Positions 1 to 8,973 are shown, numbered from the stretch's first letter. The stretch: DNA of 64,000 nucleotides from Brevibacterium sp. (GCF_031179145.1 NZ_JAPSIB010000001.1:342853-406852); one strand, 5' to 3'. The notes: generated by a model from the sequence alone, not told the origin. A program made the numbers and translations.

Positions 1-1093
1 CGGTGATGGTGCCGGTGTCGGGCCGGAAGGAGTTGGCCGGGTCCTCGGTGGTGATGCGGCACTGCAGAGCGGCGCCCCTGATTCGCATGTCCTCCTGACG
101 GAGACCGAGATCGGCGAGGCTCTCCCCTGCGGCGATGCGCATCTGGGAGGCGACGAGGTCGACGTCGGTGATCTCCTCGGTGACCGTGTGCTCGACCTGA
201 ATCCGGGGGTTCATCTCGATGAAGACGTGCTGACCGGCACGCGGTCCCTCGGTCTCGAGGAGGAATTCGACCGTGCCGGCGTTCTGGTAGCCGAGAGCCG
301 CGGCGAACTTGATGGCGTCGGCGTGCAGCGCCGAGGCGATCGCCGGGTCGAGGTTCGGAGCCGGCGCGATCTCGATGACCTTCTGGTGCCGGCGCTGCAC
401 GGAGCAGTCCCGTTCGAACAGATGGATGGCGTTGGAGTCGTTGTCGGCGAGCACCTGGACTTCGATGTGCCGGGGTCGCTGGACGGCCTGCTCGATGAAG
501 ACCGTCGGGTCGCCGAAGGCGCCTTCGGCCTCGCGCATCGCGGCTTTGAGCGCCTCCTCGAGCTGCGCGGGCTCGGACACACGCCGCATTCCCCGACCGC
601 CGCCGCCGGCCACTGCCTTGACGAACAGGGGGAACTGCATCGACTCCGCGTCCGCCAGCAGCTGGGCGATGTCCGCCGAGGGGCGGGTGGAATCGAGGAC
701 CGGGATGCCGGCGGAACGGGCGGCGGCCAGCGCCTGCACCTTGTTGCCGGCGAGTTCGAGGACATCGGCCGCAGGCCCGATGAAGGTGATCCCATTCTCC
801 TGGCAGGCACGAGCCAGGTCGGGATTCTCGGACAGGAACCCGTAACCGGGGTAGATCGCATCGGCGCCGGATTCCTTGGCCACGCGCAGCATCTCCTCAA
901 CACTGAGGTAGGCGCGGACGGGGTGTCCCTTCTCACCGATCTGGTAGGCCTCGTCGGCCTTCATTCTGTGTTCGGAATTGCGGTCCTCCCAGGGGAAGAC
1001 GGCAACCGTGGAGGCACCGAGTTCGTAGGCCGCGCGGAACGCACGGACTGCGATCTCCCCACGGTTTGCCACAAGAACTTTGGAGAACGTCAT
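1..1093 (-). CDS. pyc: pyruvate carboxylase, N-terminal part (runs off window)
   Basis: The first 364 codons of a biotin-dependent carboxylase are present; the rest lies beyond base 1. The protein starts MTFSKVLVANRGEIAVRAFR, the typical start of a biotin carboxylase domain, and continues with a glycine-rich ATP-grasp loop (VAGGGGRGMRRV) and the FIEMNPRIQVEHTVTE active-site stretch. The EDRNSEHR and KADEAYQIGE segments near the N-terminus are typical of pyruvate carboxylase rather than acetyl-CoA carboxylase. The enzyme converts pyruvate and bicarbonate to oxaloacetate to refill the TCA cycle in the cytoplasm. The ATG at 1091-1093 is preceded by a purine-rich GAAGAGAG. The carboxyltransferase and biotinyl domains cannot be checked here. 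Confidence 0.93.
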   Translation of the reverse strand, partial: MTFSKVLVANRGEIAVRAFRAAYELGASTVAVFPWEDRNSEHRMKADEAYQIGEKGHPVRAYLSVEEMLRVAKESGADAIYPGYGFLSENPDLARACQENGITFIGPAADVLELAGNKVQALAAARSAGIPVLDSTRPSADIAQLLADAESMQFPLFVKAVAGGGGRGMRRVSEPAQLEEALKAAMREAEGAFGDPTVFIEQAVQRPRHIEVQVLADNDSNAIHLFERDCSVQRRHQKVIEIAPAPNLDPAIASALHADAIKFAAALGYQNAGTVEFLLETEGPRAGQHVFIEMNPRIQVEHTVTEEITDVDLVASQMRIAAGESLADLGLRQEDMRIRGAALQCRITTEDPANSFRPDTGTIT

Positions 1094-1244
1094 AGTATCT
1101 CTCTTCGTATTCGATCGCCGCGTGGCGACAGGTCGATGGTCTGGCTCGACCAACTCTACTCAGTGACCTGGGTTACCTCATCGAGGGGGGTCGAAATCGG
1201 ACTTGCCCGGCGTGGTCGAGACGGCTGTTGAGGTCTCGATACGT

Positions 1245-1250
1245 TACCGT
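1245..1250 (+). promoter_or_regulatory. -10 element of leaderless parA-like gene
   Basis: TACCGT ends six bases before the GTG at 1257, the distance from a -10 to its transcription start. An AGGAGA lies directly against the GTG, too close to act as a normal ribosome-binding site, so a leaderless transcript is the better reading (inference). Confidence 0.45.
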
Positions 1251-1256
1251 AGGAGA

Positions 1257-2153
1257 GTGCTTGTCCTAAGTATCAGCAGTCTCAAAGGCGGAGTCGGTAA
1301 GACGTCCGTGACGCTCGGTCTGGCTTCGGCCGCCTACAACAGGGGAATACCGACTCTTGTCGTCGACATGGACCCTCAGGCCGATTCCTCGACGGGCCTC
1401 GATGTTCCGACTTCGACGCGCGTCGACATCGCCGATGTCCTCGCCGCTCCGAAATCGCAGAAGATCCTCTCCGAGGCGATCCTGCCCTCGGGCTGGGTGG
1501 GTGAGAAGATGGGTCACCTCGACGTGATCTCCGGCTCCCCCCGCGCCGCCGAGTTCGACCGGCCGTCCCTATCGGAACGGTACCTGCGCAGGCTCGACGA
1601 CGCTCTGACCCGAATCGCCAAGGGCTATCGTCTGGTCCTCATCGACTGCCCGCCGAGCCTCAACGGGCTCACCCGCACAGCGTGGTCGGCGAGTTCGCGG
1701 GTGGCGGTGGTGACGGAGCCGAGCCTGTTCTCCGTGGCGGCAGCGGACCGTGCCCTGCGTGCCGCCGACGAGCTGCGCCAACGCGGCGCCTCCGATCTCC
1801 AGCCCCTCGGCCTCATCGTCAACCGGGTGCGCGCCGGATCAACCGAGCACGACTACCGGATCCAGGAGATGCGGGAGATGTTCGGGCCTCTCGTCCTCAA
1901 TCCGCCCTTGGCGGAACGTGCCGTGATGCAGCAGTCGCAGGGTTCGGCTCGACCGATCCACTCCTGGCCGGGCAAGCCCGCCGAGGAGGTCGCCGCGTCC
2001 TTCGATGTCCTCCTCGACCGTGCGCTGCGCTCGGAGAGCATCCGTTCCCGTCGCAGCCCGAAGAAGGACTCGGACAAGGCGCCTGAGAAGAAGTCGTCGG
2101 GCGGCGACGGCGCCGAAGCGAAGACTCCCGCAGGTCAGAAGTCCGGGAAGTAG
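1257..2153 (+). CDS. ParA/MinD-family ATPase
   Basis: A 298-residue deviant Walker A ATPase. The motif KGGVGKT is at residues 10-16, followed by the VVDMDPQADS switch and the LIDCPPSL Walker B strand, so the ATPase core is complete. Family members position DNA or protein cargo on the nucleoid or cell pole. No parB lies next to it, so it is an orphan ParA and not the chromosome-segregation parAB pair. The C-terminal 40 residues are a Lys/Ser/Gly-rich tail. The reading frame is open upstream to a TTG at 1203, but the GTG at 1257 places the nucleotide-binding strand right at the N-terminus as usual and has a -10 six bases upstream. It converges on ftsR. Confidence 0.85.
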   Translation: MLVLSISSLKGGVGKTSVTLGLASAAYNRGIPTLVVDMDPQADSSTGLDVPTSTRVDIADVLAAPKSQKILSEAILPSGWVGEKMGHLDVISGSPRAAEFDRPSLSERYLRRLDDALTRIAKGYRLVLIDCPPSLNGLTRTAWSASSRVAVVTEPSLFSVAAADRALRAADELRQRGASDLQPLGLIVNRVRAGSTEHDYRIQEMREMFGPLVLNPPLAERAVMQQSQGSARPIHSWPGKPAEEVAASFDVLLDRALRSESIRSRRSPKKDSDKAPEKKSSGGDGAEAKTPAGQKSGK

Positions 2154-2235
2154 ACACGCCCTTCTCGCGGTCGGATCCGACCGGGGACCGCACGCAGTAC
2201 CCGGCTGAACTCTCAACGCCGACCTCTCAGCACAT

Positions 2236-2282
2236 GAATGAGCGAGTGGCCCGACCGATTCGGTCGGGCCACTCGCTCATTC
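2236..2282. terminator. bidirectional palindromic terminator
   Basis: A 22-bp perfect inverted repeat (arms 2236-2257 and 2261-2282, 3-base loop) lies in the gap between the convergent parA-like gene and ftsR. There is no T-tract. It probably ends transcription from both sides. Confidence 0.75.
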
Positions 2283-2331
2283 CCCGCTTGGGTGGGCTGA
2301 GCTGGGTGTGAGGCCGCTCAGCCGGAAGTGG

Positions 2332-2913
2332 TCAGCCCAGCTTCTTCGCCCTGCGCTGCGCGAGCTCATCCATGGCGACGACGGACGAGTCGTCCTCGGG
2401 AAGACGTTCGCTCGGGAGTTCGGAGAGGCTGCCTTCGACCTCGTTCCAGACTCGGCCGACGGCGATGCCGAAGACGCCCTGTCCGCCCTGGAGAAGGTCG
2501 ACGACCTCATCGGGCGAGGTGCACTCGAAGACGCTGGCCCCGTCGGACATCAGGGTGATCTGCGACAGGTCCTCGACGCCGCGAGAGCGCAGGTGGTCGA
2601 CTGCGGTGCGGATCGACTGCAGGCCGACACCGGTGTCGAGCAGTCGTTTGACGATCTTGAGGACGAGGATGTCGCGGAAGCTGTAGAGGCGCTGGCTTCC
2701 CGATCCGGTGGCATTGCGGATCGAGGGGGTCACGAGATCGGTGCGCGCCCAATAGTCGAGCCGCCGGTAGCTGATGCCGACGACTTTGCACACTGTCGGA
2801 CCACGGTAGCCTGCCTCTTCATCGAGCACGGGCAGATCGTCATCGAACAGGAGACCTTGAGCAGCCGGCGGTATGGGCGTCGACTGGTAGGTGTCATGAC
2901 TTGAGCGGTTCAC
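2332..2913 (-). CDS. ftsR: MerR-family cell-division regulator FtsR
   Basis: A 193-residue MerR-type protein. The winged-helix DNA-binding part is at about residues 35-110 (YRGPTVCKVVGISYRRLDYW, then GSGSQRLYSFRDILVLKIVKRLLDTG), and the C-terminal part contains VFECTSPDEVVDLLQGGQGVFGIAV. These blocks match the actinobacterial Rv1828/FtsR group, which in Corynebacterium activates ftsZ transcription. No effector-binding cysteines of the metal-sensing MerR type are present. The start is a GTG at 2911-2913 with a strong AAGGAGG six or so bases upstream. The first 30 residues are poorly structured. It lies downstream of plsC on the same strand but 195 bp away, so it is probably transcribed alone. 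Confidence 0.9.
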   Translation of the reverse strand: MNRSSHDTYQSTPIPPAAQGLLFDDDLPVLDEEAGYRGPTVCKVVGISYRRLDYWARTDLVTPSIRNATGSGSQRLYSFRDILVLKIVKRLLDTGVGLQSIRTAVDHLRSRGVEDLSQITLMSDGASVFECTSPDEVVDLLQGGQGVFGIAVGRVWNEVEGSLSELPSERLPEDDSSVVAMDELAQRRAKKLG

Positions 2914-3063
2914 ACCGACTCCTCCTTATAGTCCCTGGGGGAAGCGAGGTCGCTTTGAAGGGCAGAGAATATAGCCATTCTAGCCCTGTTCTCTCGGCGG
3001 ACCTACAGTGGGATTCAACATCTCCAAACTATTCGGGCCCGCCTTCCAGGACAAACACCTCAA

Positions 3064-3092
3064 GGTAACGATTTGTGCGTGTCGCCGTTACC
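3064..3092 (-). terminator. weak hairpin after plsC
   Basis: A 7-bp inverted repeat (GGTAACG and CGTTACC) with a 15-base loop lies downstream of plsC on the minus strand. A terminator role is an inference from position. Confidence 0.35.
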
Positions 3093-3108
3093 GCAGTATT
3101 CGAACAGC

Positions 3109-3819
3109 TCAGGACTCGTCGGTCTTCTTGGGCTTGGCGGCGGTCAGGAGCTTCGTCTTCACCGTCGACGCGTACTTGTCGACGTACTCCTGGCCGGACA
3201 GGCGCATGATCTCGTACATGATCTCGTCGGTGATCGAACGGAGGAGGAACCGGTCCGTCGGCAGGCCTTCGTATTTGGAGAAGTCCATTGGAGCGCCGAA
3301 GACGACCCCGACGCGAGTGAACTTCGGAAGCGGACGACCGACGGGAGAGATCTTGTCGGTGCCGATGATGGCGACCGGGACGACCGGGGCGCCGGACTCG
3401 AGGACCAGGCGGGCCACACCTGTGCGGCCGCGATAGAGCTTGCCGTCAGGGCTCCGGGTGCCCTCGGGGTAGATGCCCAGGGAGTTGCCCTCGCGCAGCA
3501 CTTTGAGGCCGGACTCCAAGGAAGCCTGCGAGGCGCTGCCGCCGGCCCGGTCCATCGGGAGCTGATTGTTGAGTTTGAAGAACCAGCGCGTGACCGCGCC
3601 CTTGATGCCGCGACCGGTGAAATAGTCCTTCTTCGCCAGATACACGACCGGGCGCGGGGCGAGCAGGGGGACGAAGATGGAATCCATGAAGTGCATGTGG
3701 TTTCCGGCGATGATCGCGGGGCCCTCGGTCGGCAGGTTGTCCACACCGCGAACCCAGGGACGGAAGAGTATCCGCAAGATGGGTCCGGCCACGACTCGCT
3801 TGAGAAACCAATAGAACAC
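3109..3819 (-). CDS. plsC: 1-acyl-sn-glycerol-3-phosphate acyltransferase (PlsC family)
   Basis: A membrane-associated acyltransferase of about 236 residues. It carries the catalytic HX4D motif (in NHMHFMDS) and the substrate-binding EGTRS motif, in the order and spacing of the PlsC family, plus a hydrophobic N-terminus for membrane attachment. It acylates lysophosphatidate to phosphatidate in glycerolipid synthesis; the exact acyl donor and acceptor cannot be told from sequence. Two GTG codons compete for the start: the first (3825) directly abuts GGAAGG, while the second (3819) sits six bases from it and is preferred here. It corresponds in position to Rv2182c of M. tuberculosis. Confidence 0.87.
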   Translation of the reverse strand: MFYWFLKRVVAGPILRILFRPWVRGVDNLPTEGPAIIAGNHMHFMDSIFVPLLAPRPVVYLAKKDYFTGRGIKGAVTRWFFKLNNQLPMDRAGGSASQASLESGLKVLREGNSLGIYPEGTRSPDGKLYRGRTGVARLVLESGAPVVPVAIIGTDKISPVGRPLPKFTRVGVVFGAPMDFSKYEGLPTDRFLLRSITDEIMYEIMRLSGQEYVDKYASTVKTKLLTAAKPKKTDES

Positions 3820-3893
3820 GAGCACCCTTCCATGTCACGACGCTTTGTCGTCTCCGGTCATCATATCTTGACGCCATCGCCGTTCATCCATGC

Positions 3894-3899
3894 CATGCT
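3894..3899 (+). promoter_or_regulatory. extended -10 of the esterase gene
   Basis: TGC-CATGCT lies six bases before the ATG at 3906, and no ribosome-binding site is visible. It is read as an extended -10 of a leaderless transcript (inference). Confidence 0.35.
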
Positions 3900-3905
3900 A
3901 ATGCT

Positions 3906-4664
3906 ATGGAGATCGACTTCACGCCACAATCGCCGGCCACTGCGGCCTACCGGCGGCGGGTGCCGCAGGCGTCGGAGGCGGTGCTGTTCCTCCATGGGAT
4001 CACGGGGTCGCCGGCTGCGTGGACCCCGATCGCCCGCGCCCTCGGCGATGAGGGTGTGAGCGTCAGCGTGCCGCTGCTGCCGGGCCATGGAACCCGCTGG
4101 CAGGAGCTGAACCGAACCGGCTGGGACGCTTGGATCGACTCCGCCGCAGAAGAGCTGCGCGAACTGCGGAGCACTCATGAGAAGGTGATCGTGGCCGGCC
4201 TGTCGATGGGCGGAGCCCTGGCCCTGAGCCTCGGCACTCAGAAGAATTCCGCCGATGCGCTCGTTCTCGTCAACCCCGCCCTCGTCATCGACTCTCCCCT
4301 GGCGTCGGGACTGCAGCTGCTCAAGCACGTCGTCCGCTCCGTCCCCGCGATCGGCAACGACATCGCCCATCCGGGTCGGGACGAATACGCCTACGATCGC
4401 ACGCCAGTGGCCGCAGTGGCCTCGTTCGCCGCCGCCCAAAGGGGCCTGCGCGAGAGGCTGTGGCGGATCGAATGCCCGGTCACCGTGCTCGTCTCGGGTC
4501 GCGACAACGTCGTCGGCCCGCGGTCCCTGGCCCTGCTGCGGTCTCGCCTTCCCCGGCCGCCCCGGGTCGTCTCACTGCGCCGCAGCCATCATGTGGCGAC
4601 GCTCGACCATGATGCTCCGCGGATCGCCGAGGTGATCCTTGACGCCGCCCGGGTACGGGAATAG
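3906..4664 (+). CDS. alpha/beta-hydrolase, carboxylesterase/lipase-like
   Basis: A 252-residue alpha/beta-hydrolase. The oxyanion segment LFLHGITGSP is at about residue 30, the nucleophile elbow GLSMGG at about residue 100, the acid Asp in VSGRDNVVG at about residue 200, and the His in RRSHHVATLDHD near residue 225. This order is that of the Est30-like carboxylesterase and monoacylglycerol lipase group. The SHHVATLDHD ending is typical of carboxylesterases acting on short esters. No signal peptide is seen, so it is cytoplasmic. It is divergent from plsC and may work in lipid turnover, but the substrate is unknown. Confidence 0.82.
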   Translation: MEIDFTPQSPATAAYRRRVPQASEAVLFLHGITGSPAAWTPIARALGDEGVSVSVPLLPGHGTRWQELNRTGWDAWIDSAAEELRELRSTHEKVIVAGLSMGGALALSLGTQKNSADALVLVNPALVIDSPLASGLQLLKHVVRSVPAIGNDIAHPGRDEYAYDRTPVAAVASFAAAQRGLRERLWRIECPVTVLVSGRDNVVGPRSLALLRSRLPRPPRVVSLRRSHHVATLDHDAPRIAEVILDAARVRE

Positions 4665-5115
4665 CGACGACGAATGGTTTGCTGTGACTGATATGGACAA
4701 CGAGGACGAGGAGCGCTGGCGCGACCACGTGCCCGAACCCGAGCAGGTCGGGGATTCGTCGCGGATCAGCGACAGTGCCTGGAACGATCTCGTCAGTCGT
4801 TTCGACGACCCTTCCGGCGCGGCCGCGGACATGCCCAGCGACGAGGTGCGCGAGCGGCTCGAGGAGACCGAGAGATGGCAGCCCGAGCCTGCCGCGCCCA
4901 TCGGCTGGCGCACCGCTTCCCCGACCCTGATGCTGTCAGTGCTCGCAGCCTTCGGCGCTCTCATCGCACTGCTCATCGGAGTGGTCTTCTTCCGGCCGCT
5001 GCCGGGCTGGTTCCTGCCCGTCTCCATCGCCGTCCTCCTCGGCGGGGCCGTCGGACTGTTCTTCCACCTGCCCAAGCAGCGCGGCTTCGGCGACGACAAC
5101 GGAGCCGCGGTCTGA
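4639..5115 (+). CDS. acidic-N-terminus membrane protein of unknown function
   Basis: A 158-residue protein with an Asp/Glu-rich, probably disordered cytoplasmic N-terminal half (about residues 1-90) and two adjacent membrane segments near residues 97-117 and 123-145, followed by a short basic tail. I do not recognise a named family; small proteins of this layout are common in Micrococcales. The TTG start at 4639 overlaps the esterase gene by 26 bases and has GAGG six bases upstream, which suggests translational coupling. A GTG at 4684 or an ATG at 4693 would remove 15 or 18 residues and are real alternatives. Confidence 0.65.
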   Translation: MTPPGYGNSDDEWFAVTDMDNEDEERWRDHVPEPEQVGDSSRISDSAWNDLVSRFDDPSGAAADMPSDEVRERLEETERWQPEPAAPIGWRTASPTLMLSVLAAFGALIALLIGVVFFRPLPGWFLPVSIAVLLGGAVGLFFHLPKQRGFGDDNGAAV

Positions 5116-5203
5116 GGGTGCTGGAGGTGCGGTGCCGCCGTCCGGTGCACCTGCCGACCCGGGGATCACGTTCGTGTCAGATGCGGATGGCACACTGAGT
5201 TCC

Positions 5204-6961
5204 ATGTCCTTGCCAGCGCACACTCCCTTCGACCGGACCCCCTCGGCCATCGACCGCACTCAGCTGTCGTTCGACAGTCTGGGGACCCCGCTGCACGAAG
5301 TCACCTTCGTCATCGTCGACCTGGAGACGACGGGCACGAGCGCCGGACGATCAGAGATCACCGAGATCGGCGCGGTGAAGACGCGCGGTGGGGAGGTCAT
5401 CGGGGAGTTCCAGTCGCTGGTCAAACCCGAGGAGTCCGTGATCAGCCCGTTCGTCGCCAGGCTGACCGGGATCACCCATGCACTCGTCGACGACGCCCCG
5501 TCGATCAGATCCGTCCTGCCGAGCTTCCTCGAATTCGCGATCGGCTCGGTGCTCGTGGCCCACAACGCCCCGTTCGACATCGGGTTCCTCCGCGCCGCCT
5601 GTGAGCGGCTCGACTACCACTGGCCCCAGCCCACGGTGCTCGACACCGTGACCCTGGCTCGTCGCGTGCTCGGCCGTGATGAGGTGCGCAATCACAAGCT
5701 GTCGACCCTGGCCGCCCACTTCGGCACCGCCGTCGAACCCGATCACCGTGCACTGTCCGACGCCAGGGCGACAGGTGAGGTCCTCCACCGTCTGCTCGAA
5801 CGGTTCGGCAGCTATGGAATCACCACGCTCGAGGACCTCGCCACCGTCCGACAGGCCGGGTGGGCCAAACGCCAGGCGAAATCGCACCTGGCCAAGGGCG
5901 TGCCGAACGAACCGGGCGTCTACATGTTCCTCGATGGGACCCGGCGCGTCCTCTACATCGGGAAGTCGGGCAACATGGCCCGGCGAGTCAGGGGGTATTT
6001 CAACGCCTCGGAGAACCGGGGCCGGATGGCGGAGATGATCACCGCCGCCCAGGAGGTCACCTGCCTGCCGTGTGCGCACGTCCTCGAGGCGGAGATCCGA
6101 GAGGTGCGGCTGATCGGAGAACTCGCTCCTCCCTACAACCGGAGGTCGAAGAACCCGGAGCGCAATTCGTGGATCGCGCTGAGCAATGAGGACTACCCGC
6201 GACTGTCGGTGGTGCGCTCACACACCGCGCTGGAGAAGTCGCCCGCGCCGGCGCTGGGACCATTCCGGTCGCGCAAGACGGCTCAGGCGGTCAAGGAGCT
6301 GCTCGATGTGCTCTACCCGGTCAAGCGCTGCACCGCGAAGATCCGGCAGTCCCAGGTCGAGGCCCACCGTCCGTGCGTGAGCTCCCAGGTCGGGCAGTGC
6401 GGCGGACCGTGCTCCGGGGTCACGGACCCCTCCGCCTATCTCGAGCAGATCAGCGACCTGATGGCTGCGTTGGGCGGTGATTTCTCGTCATTCCGGGCGT
6501 TGTGCGCCGATCGGATGGCCAAGCTCTCGACCGAGGCGCGTTATGAGACCGCAGCCGAAGTGCGGGACGCGATGCGGACCCTCCACCTCACAGCGGCACG
6601 CGCCGAGGCGGTCAGAACCCTGTGCGACGTCGAGGAGATCCTCGCGTGCTCCCCCGGTGAGGAAGGTGGATACGATCTTGCCGTCGTGCGTCACGGGAAG
6701 CTCGCCGGCGCCGGTCACACGGCTTCTCCCGCGGCGGTCGTCCCCACGCTGCAGACCCTGCGGGCGACGGCCGAATGGGTGCCACGTCCAGGACCCCATC
6801 CCACGCCCGGCGATCCCCTGCCCGAGGAGACGCGAATGCTCGCGCGCTGGCTGGAGGGGGCGAGCCTCGTGTCGATGACCGGAAGCTGGTCGATGGCCAG
6901 CAGAGGGGCCAACTTCCACGCCCAGGACTCAGGAGCGGTTCGCCTCGGCGATCGCTCGTGA
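5204..6961 (+). CDS. DEDD exonuclease fused to UvrC-like GIY-YIG domain
   Basis: An N-terminal DnaQ-type 3'-5' exonuclease domain (VIVDLETTGTS as Exo I, AHNAPFDIGFLR as Exo II, DHRALSDARAT as Exo III) is fused to a GIY-YIG nuclease domain (GVYMFLDGTRRVLYIGKSGNM) and a UvrB-binding-like region, as in UvrC but without the C-terminal RNase H and HhH parts. This is the Rv2191-type protein, thought to act in DNA repair. The ATG at 5204 has TGG-CACACT seven bases upstream and no ribosome-binding site. A GTG at 5132 with GGAGG four bases upstream would add 24 residues. Its last 33 bases overlap the end of trpD on the other strand. Confidence 0.85.
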   Translation: MSLPAHTPFDRTPSAIDRTQLSFDSLGTPLHEVTFVIVDLETTGTSAGRSEITEIGAVKTRGGEVIGEFQSLVKPEESVISPFVARLTGITHALVDDAPSIRSVLPSFLEFAIGSVLVAHNAPFDIGFLRAACERLDYHWPQPTVLDTVTLARRVLGRDEVRNHKLSTLAAHFGTAVEPDHRALSDARATGEVLHRLLERFGSYGITTLEDLATVRQAGWAKRQAKSHLAKGVPNEPGVYMFLDGTRRVLYIGKSGNMARRVRGYFNASENRGRMAEMITAAQEVTCLPCAHVLEAEIREVRLIGELAPPYNRRSKNPERNSWIALSNEDYPRLSVVRSHTALEKSPAPALGPFRSRKTAQAVKELLDVLYPVKRCTAKIRQSQVEAHRPCVSSQVGQCGGPCSGVTDPSAYLEQISDLMAALGGDFSSFRALCADRMAKLSTEARYETAAEVRDAMRTLHLTAARAEAVRTLCDVEEILACSPGEEGGYDLAVVRHGKLAGAGHTASPAAVVPTLQTLRATAEWVPRPGPHPTPGDPLPEETRMLARWLEGASLVSMTGSWSMASRGANFHAQDSGAVRLGDRS

Positions 6962-8038
6962 GACGGAGATGAGCTCATCGAGCTTCTGCGCGCCCAATCC
7001 GGAGTCCACGGTGGCCACGGCGATCTCCAGCTTCGTCGCCATCCGCTCCGTGAAGCTGCCGGCCGCCGACTCATCCGCGGCCACGAGCGCCGCTGCCGTG
7101 TTGATGAGGACGATGTCCCTCACCGCGGAGCGTCGGCCGTCGAGCACGGCGCGCATGATGTCCGCATTCTCCGCCGGTCCACCGCCGCGCAGATCCTCTT
7201 TCGTCACCCGTTCGAAACCGAGGTCGAGGGCGTCGAACGTGGTGTGCTCGACCTCGCCGTGCCTGACCTCCCAGACGTCGTTGACCTCGGTGTTGCTGAG
7301 CTCGTCGAGGCCGTCCCGGGACCGGAAGACGACAGCCTGGTGACCACGCTTGGCCAGAGTGCCGACCACAAGTGGTGCCATCTGCGCATCCGCAACCCCG
7401 ATCGCGGTGTGACGGGCGCGAGCGGGATTCGTCAGCGGACCGAGGATGTTGAAGGCCGTAGGAACGCTGATCTGACGGCGGACTGCGGAGACGAACTGCA
7501 TCGAAGGATGGAAGACGTTGGCGAAGCAGAAGGCCAGTCCCACCTTCCGGGCGATGATGCCGGTCTGCTCGGGGGTGATGTCGAAGCGGACTCCCAGAGC
7601 TTCGAGCACATCGGCGGATCCTGACGCCGAAGAGGTCGCCCTGTTGCCGTGTTTGACGACGCGCTGCCCTGCGGCGGAGATGATCATCGCCGCCGTCGAG
7701 GAGATGTTCGCGGTCTTCGCGCGGTCCCCTCCGGTGCCGACGATGTCAACGGAGTCCTCCAGACCCGGGAGGGGCACAGCATGGTCCATCATGGCCGAGA
7801 CCAGGCCGGCGATCTCCTCGACGGTCTCCCCCTTCGTATGGTGGGCGGCGAGGAATGCGGCCATTGTCACATCAGGAGTGTGACCGGACATGATCTGGTC
7901 CATCGCCCACGCCGCCGAGCGGCCGTCGAGGTCCTGCTGATGCATCAGCTGCATCAGGAGATCAGGCCAGTTGAGGGACCCCTCATCCGCTGCGGTTGCG
8001 TGCTCGCCCTGGCCACTCGTGCGGGATGTGTGCGTCAT
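6929..8038 (-). CDS. trpD: anthranilate phosphoribosyltransferase
   Basis: A 369-residue enzyme of tryptophan biosynthesis that joins anthranilate to PRPP. The PRPP loop DIVGTGGDRAKTANIS lies near residue 100, followed by VKHGNRATSS and the anthranilate-site segment VFHPSMQ, all conserved. The ATG at 8036-8038 has AGAGGAAAG about eight bases upstream; the open frame further upstream carries no family similarity. No other trp gene is nearby, as in M. tuberculosis, where trpD is likewise isolated beside ctaE. The first 30 residues are a variable, probably flexible extension. Its stop lies inside the convergent exonuclease/UvrC-like gene. Confidence 0.95.
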   Translation of the reverse strand: MTHTSRTSGQGEHATAADEGSLNWPDLLMQLMHQQDLDGRSAAWAMDQIMSGHTPDVTMAAFLAAHHTKGETVEEIAGLVSAMMDHAVPLPGLEDSVDIVGTGGDRAKTANISSTAAMIISAAGQRVVKHGNRATSSASGSADVLEALGVRFDITPEQTGIIARKVGLAFCFANVFHPSMQFVSAVRRQISVPTAFNILGPLTNPARARHTAIGVADAQMAPLVVGTLAKRGHQAVVFRSRDGLDELSNTEVNDVWEVRHGEVEHTTFDALDLGFERVTKEDLRGGGPAENADIMRAVLDGRRSAVRDIVLINTAAALVAADESAAGSFTERMATKLEIAVATVDSGLGAQKLDELISVSRAIAEANRS

Positions 8039-8262
8039 AAAAGTGCTTTCCTCTTGGCTCTGCCACCAGCGGGGTCTGACGAGGTGGACCTTCCTGCGGC
8101 ATCCTATCCTGTCGCCGACGGGGCGCACGGGAGCTGTTCGACACGCGGGCGCAATTCCGCCCTGGACCGCGCCTGACGCACCAGTACGGGGTTTTCGCTA
8201 CATCGTGTAGAAATTTCTTCTCCGAAACCTGGGTAAAAGGTGAAAACTCACCTCAAGACGAG

Positions 8263-8269
8263 TAATAAT
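8263..8269 (+). promoter_or_regulatory. -10 element of ctaE
   Basis: TAATAAT ends six bases before the GTG at 8276 and there is no ribosome-binding site, so ctaE is probably transcribed without a leader. Confidence 0.5.
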
Positions 8270-8275
8270 GGGTCT

Positions 8276-8914
8276 GTGTCAACAGCCACTGCATCTCAGA
8301 CAGCGCCATCGCATCCGGTTGTCAATCGTCCGAATGTGACCACGGTGGGCTTCATCGTGTTCCTCGCGAGCGACCTGATGTTCTTTGCCGCGCTCTTCGC
8401 CATGTACTTCACCATCCGATCCGTCGTGCCGGGTCTGTGGGAGACTCAGACCGAGATTCTGAACGTTCCGTTCGCTCTCGGCAACACCATCATCCTGGTG
8501 TCGTCCTCCTTCACCTGTCAGATGGGCGTGTTCGCAGCTGAGAGGTTCCGTCCGCGTCGGACCGGTTCGCTGCTCAACATCTCCAAGTGGGGAATGATCG
8601 AGTGGTTCTACCTCACGTTCCTGCTCGGTGCGATCTTCGTCTCGGGTCAGGTCATGGAGTATGCAGAACTCGTCCACGAGGGCATCGCCATCAACTCGGA
8701 CGGCTACGGCTCGGTCTTCTACCTGACGACCGGTTTCCACGGCATCCACGTGACCATCGGACTCATCTGCTTCCTGCTCGTCATCGGACGGGCCTACGGA
8801 GCCAAGAAGTTCGGTCACCACGAGGCCACCTTCGCGATCTGCGTGTCCTACTACTGGCACTTCGTCGATGTCGTCTGGATCGGACTCTTCGGCGTCATCT
8901 ACCTCCTCCAGTAG
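8276..8914 (+). CDS. ctaE: cytochrome c oxidase subunit III
   Basis: A 212-residue, five-helix membrane subunit of the aa3 oxidase. Signature stretches are [17 protein letters not shown] in the first helix, [13 protein letters not shown] and the C-terminal [22 protein letters not shown]. It stabilises the CtaC-CtaD core in the bcc-aa3 supercomplex. The GTG at 8276 gives the short N-terminus usual for the family; a GTG at 8240 is in frame but adds residues without similarity. It is the first gene of the ctaE-qcrC-qcrA-qcrB operon, an arrangement specific to Actinobacteria. Confidence 0.95.
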   Translation: MSTATASQTAPSHPVVNRPNVTTVGFIVFLASDLMFFAALFAMYFTIRSVVPGLWETQTEILNVPFALGNTIILVSSSFTCQMGVFAAERFRPRRTGSLLNISKWGMIEWFYLTFLLGAIFVSGQVMEYAELVHEGIAINSDGYGSVFYLTTGFHGIHVTIGLICFLLVIGRAYGAKKFGHHEATFAICVSYYWHFVDVVWIGLFGVIYLLQ

Positions 8915-8973
8915 TCGGCTGCGAGATCATCGGCTGACCGGACCCAAGACATTTACAAGCAAAGGACGATCAC

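Noticed and set aside
3109-3825. GTG at 3825 as plsC start
   Set aside because: GGAAGG directly abuts it, leaving no spacing; the next GTG at 3819 is six bases away.
8240-8275. Earlier GTG start for ctaE
   Set aside because: It would put the likely -10 element TAATAAT inside the gene and lengthen the N-terminus beyond the family's usual form.
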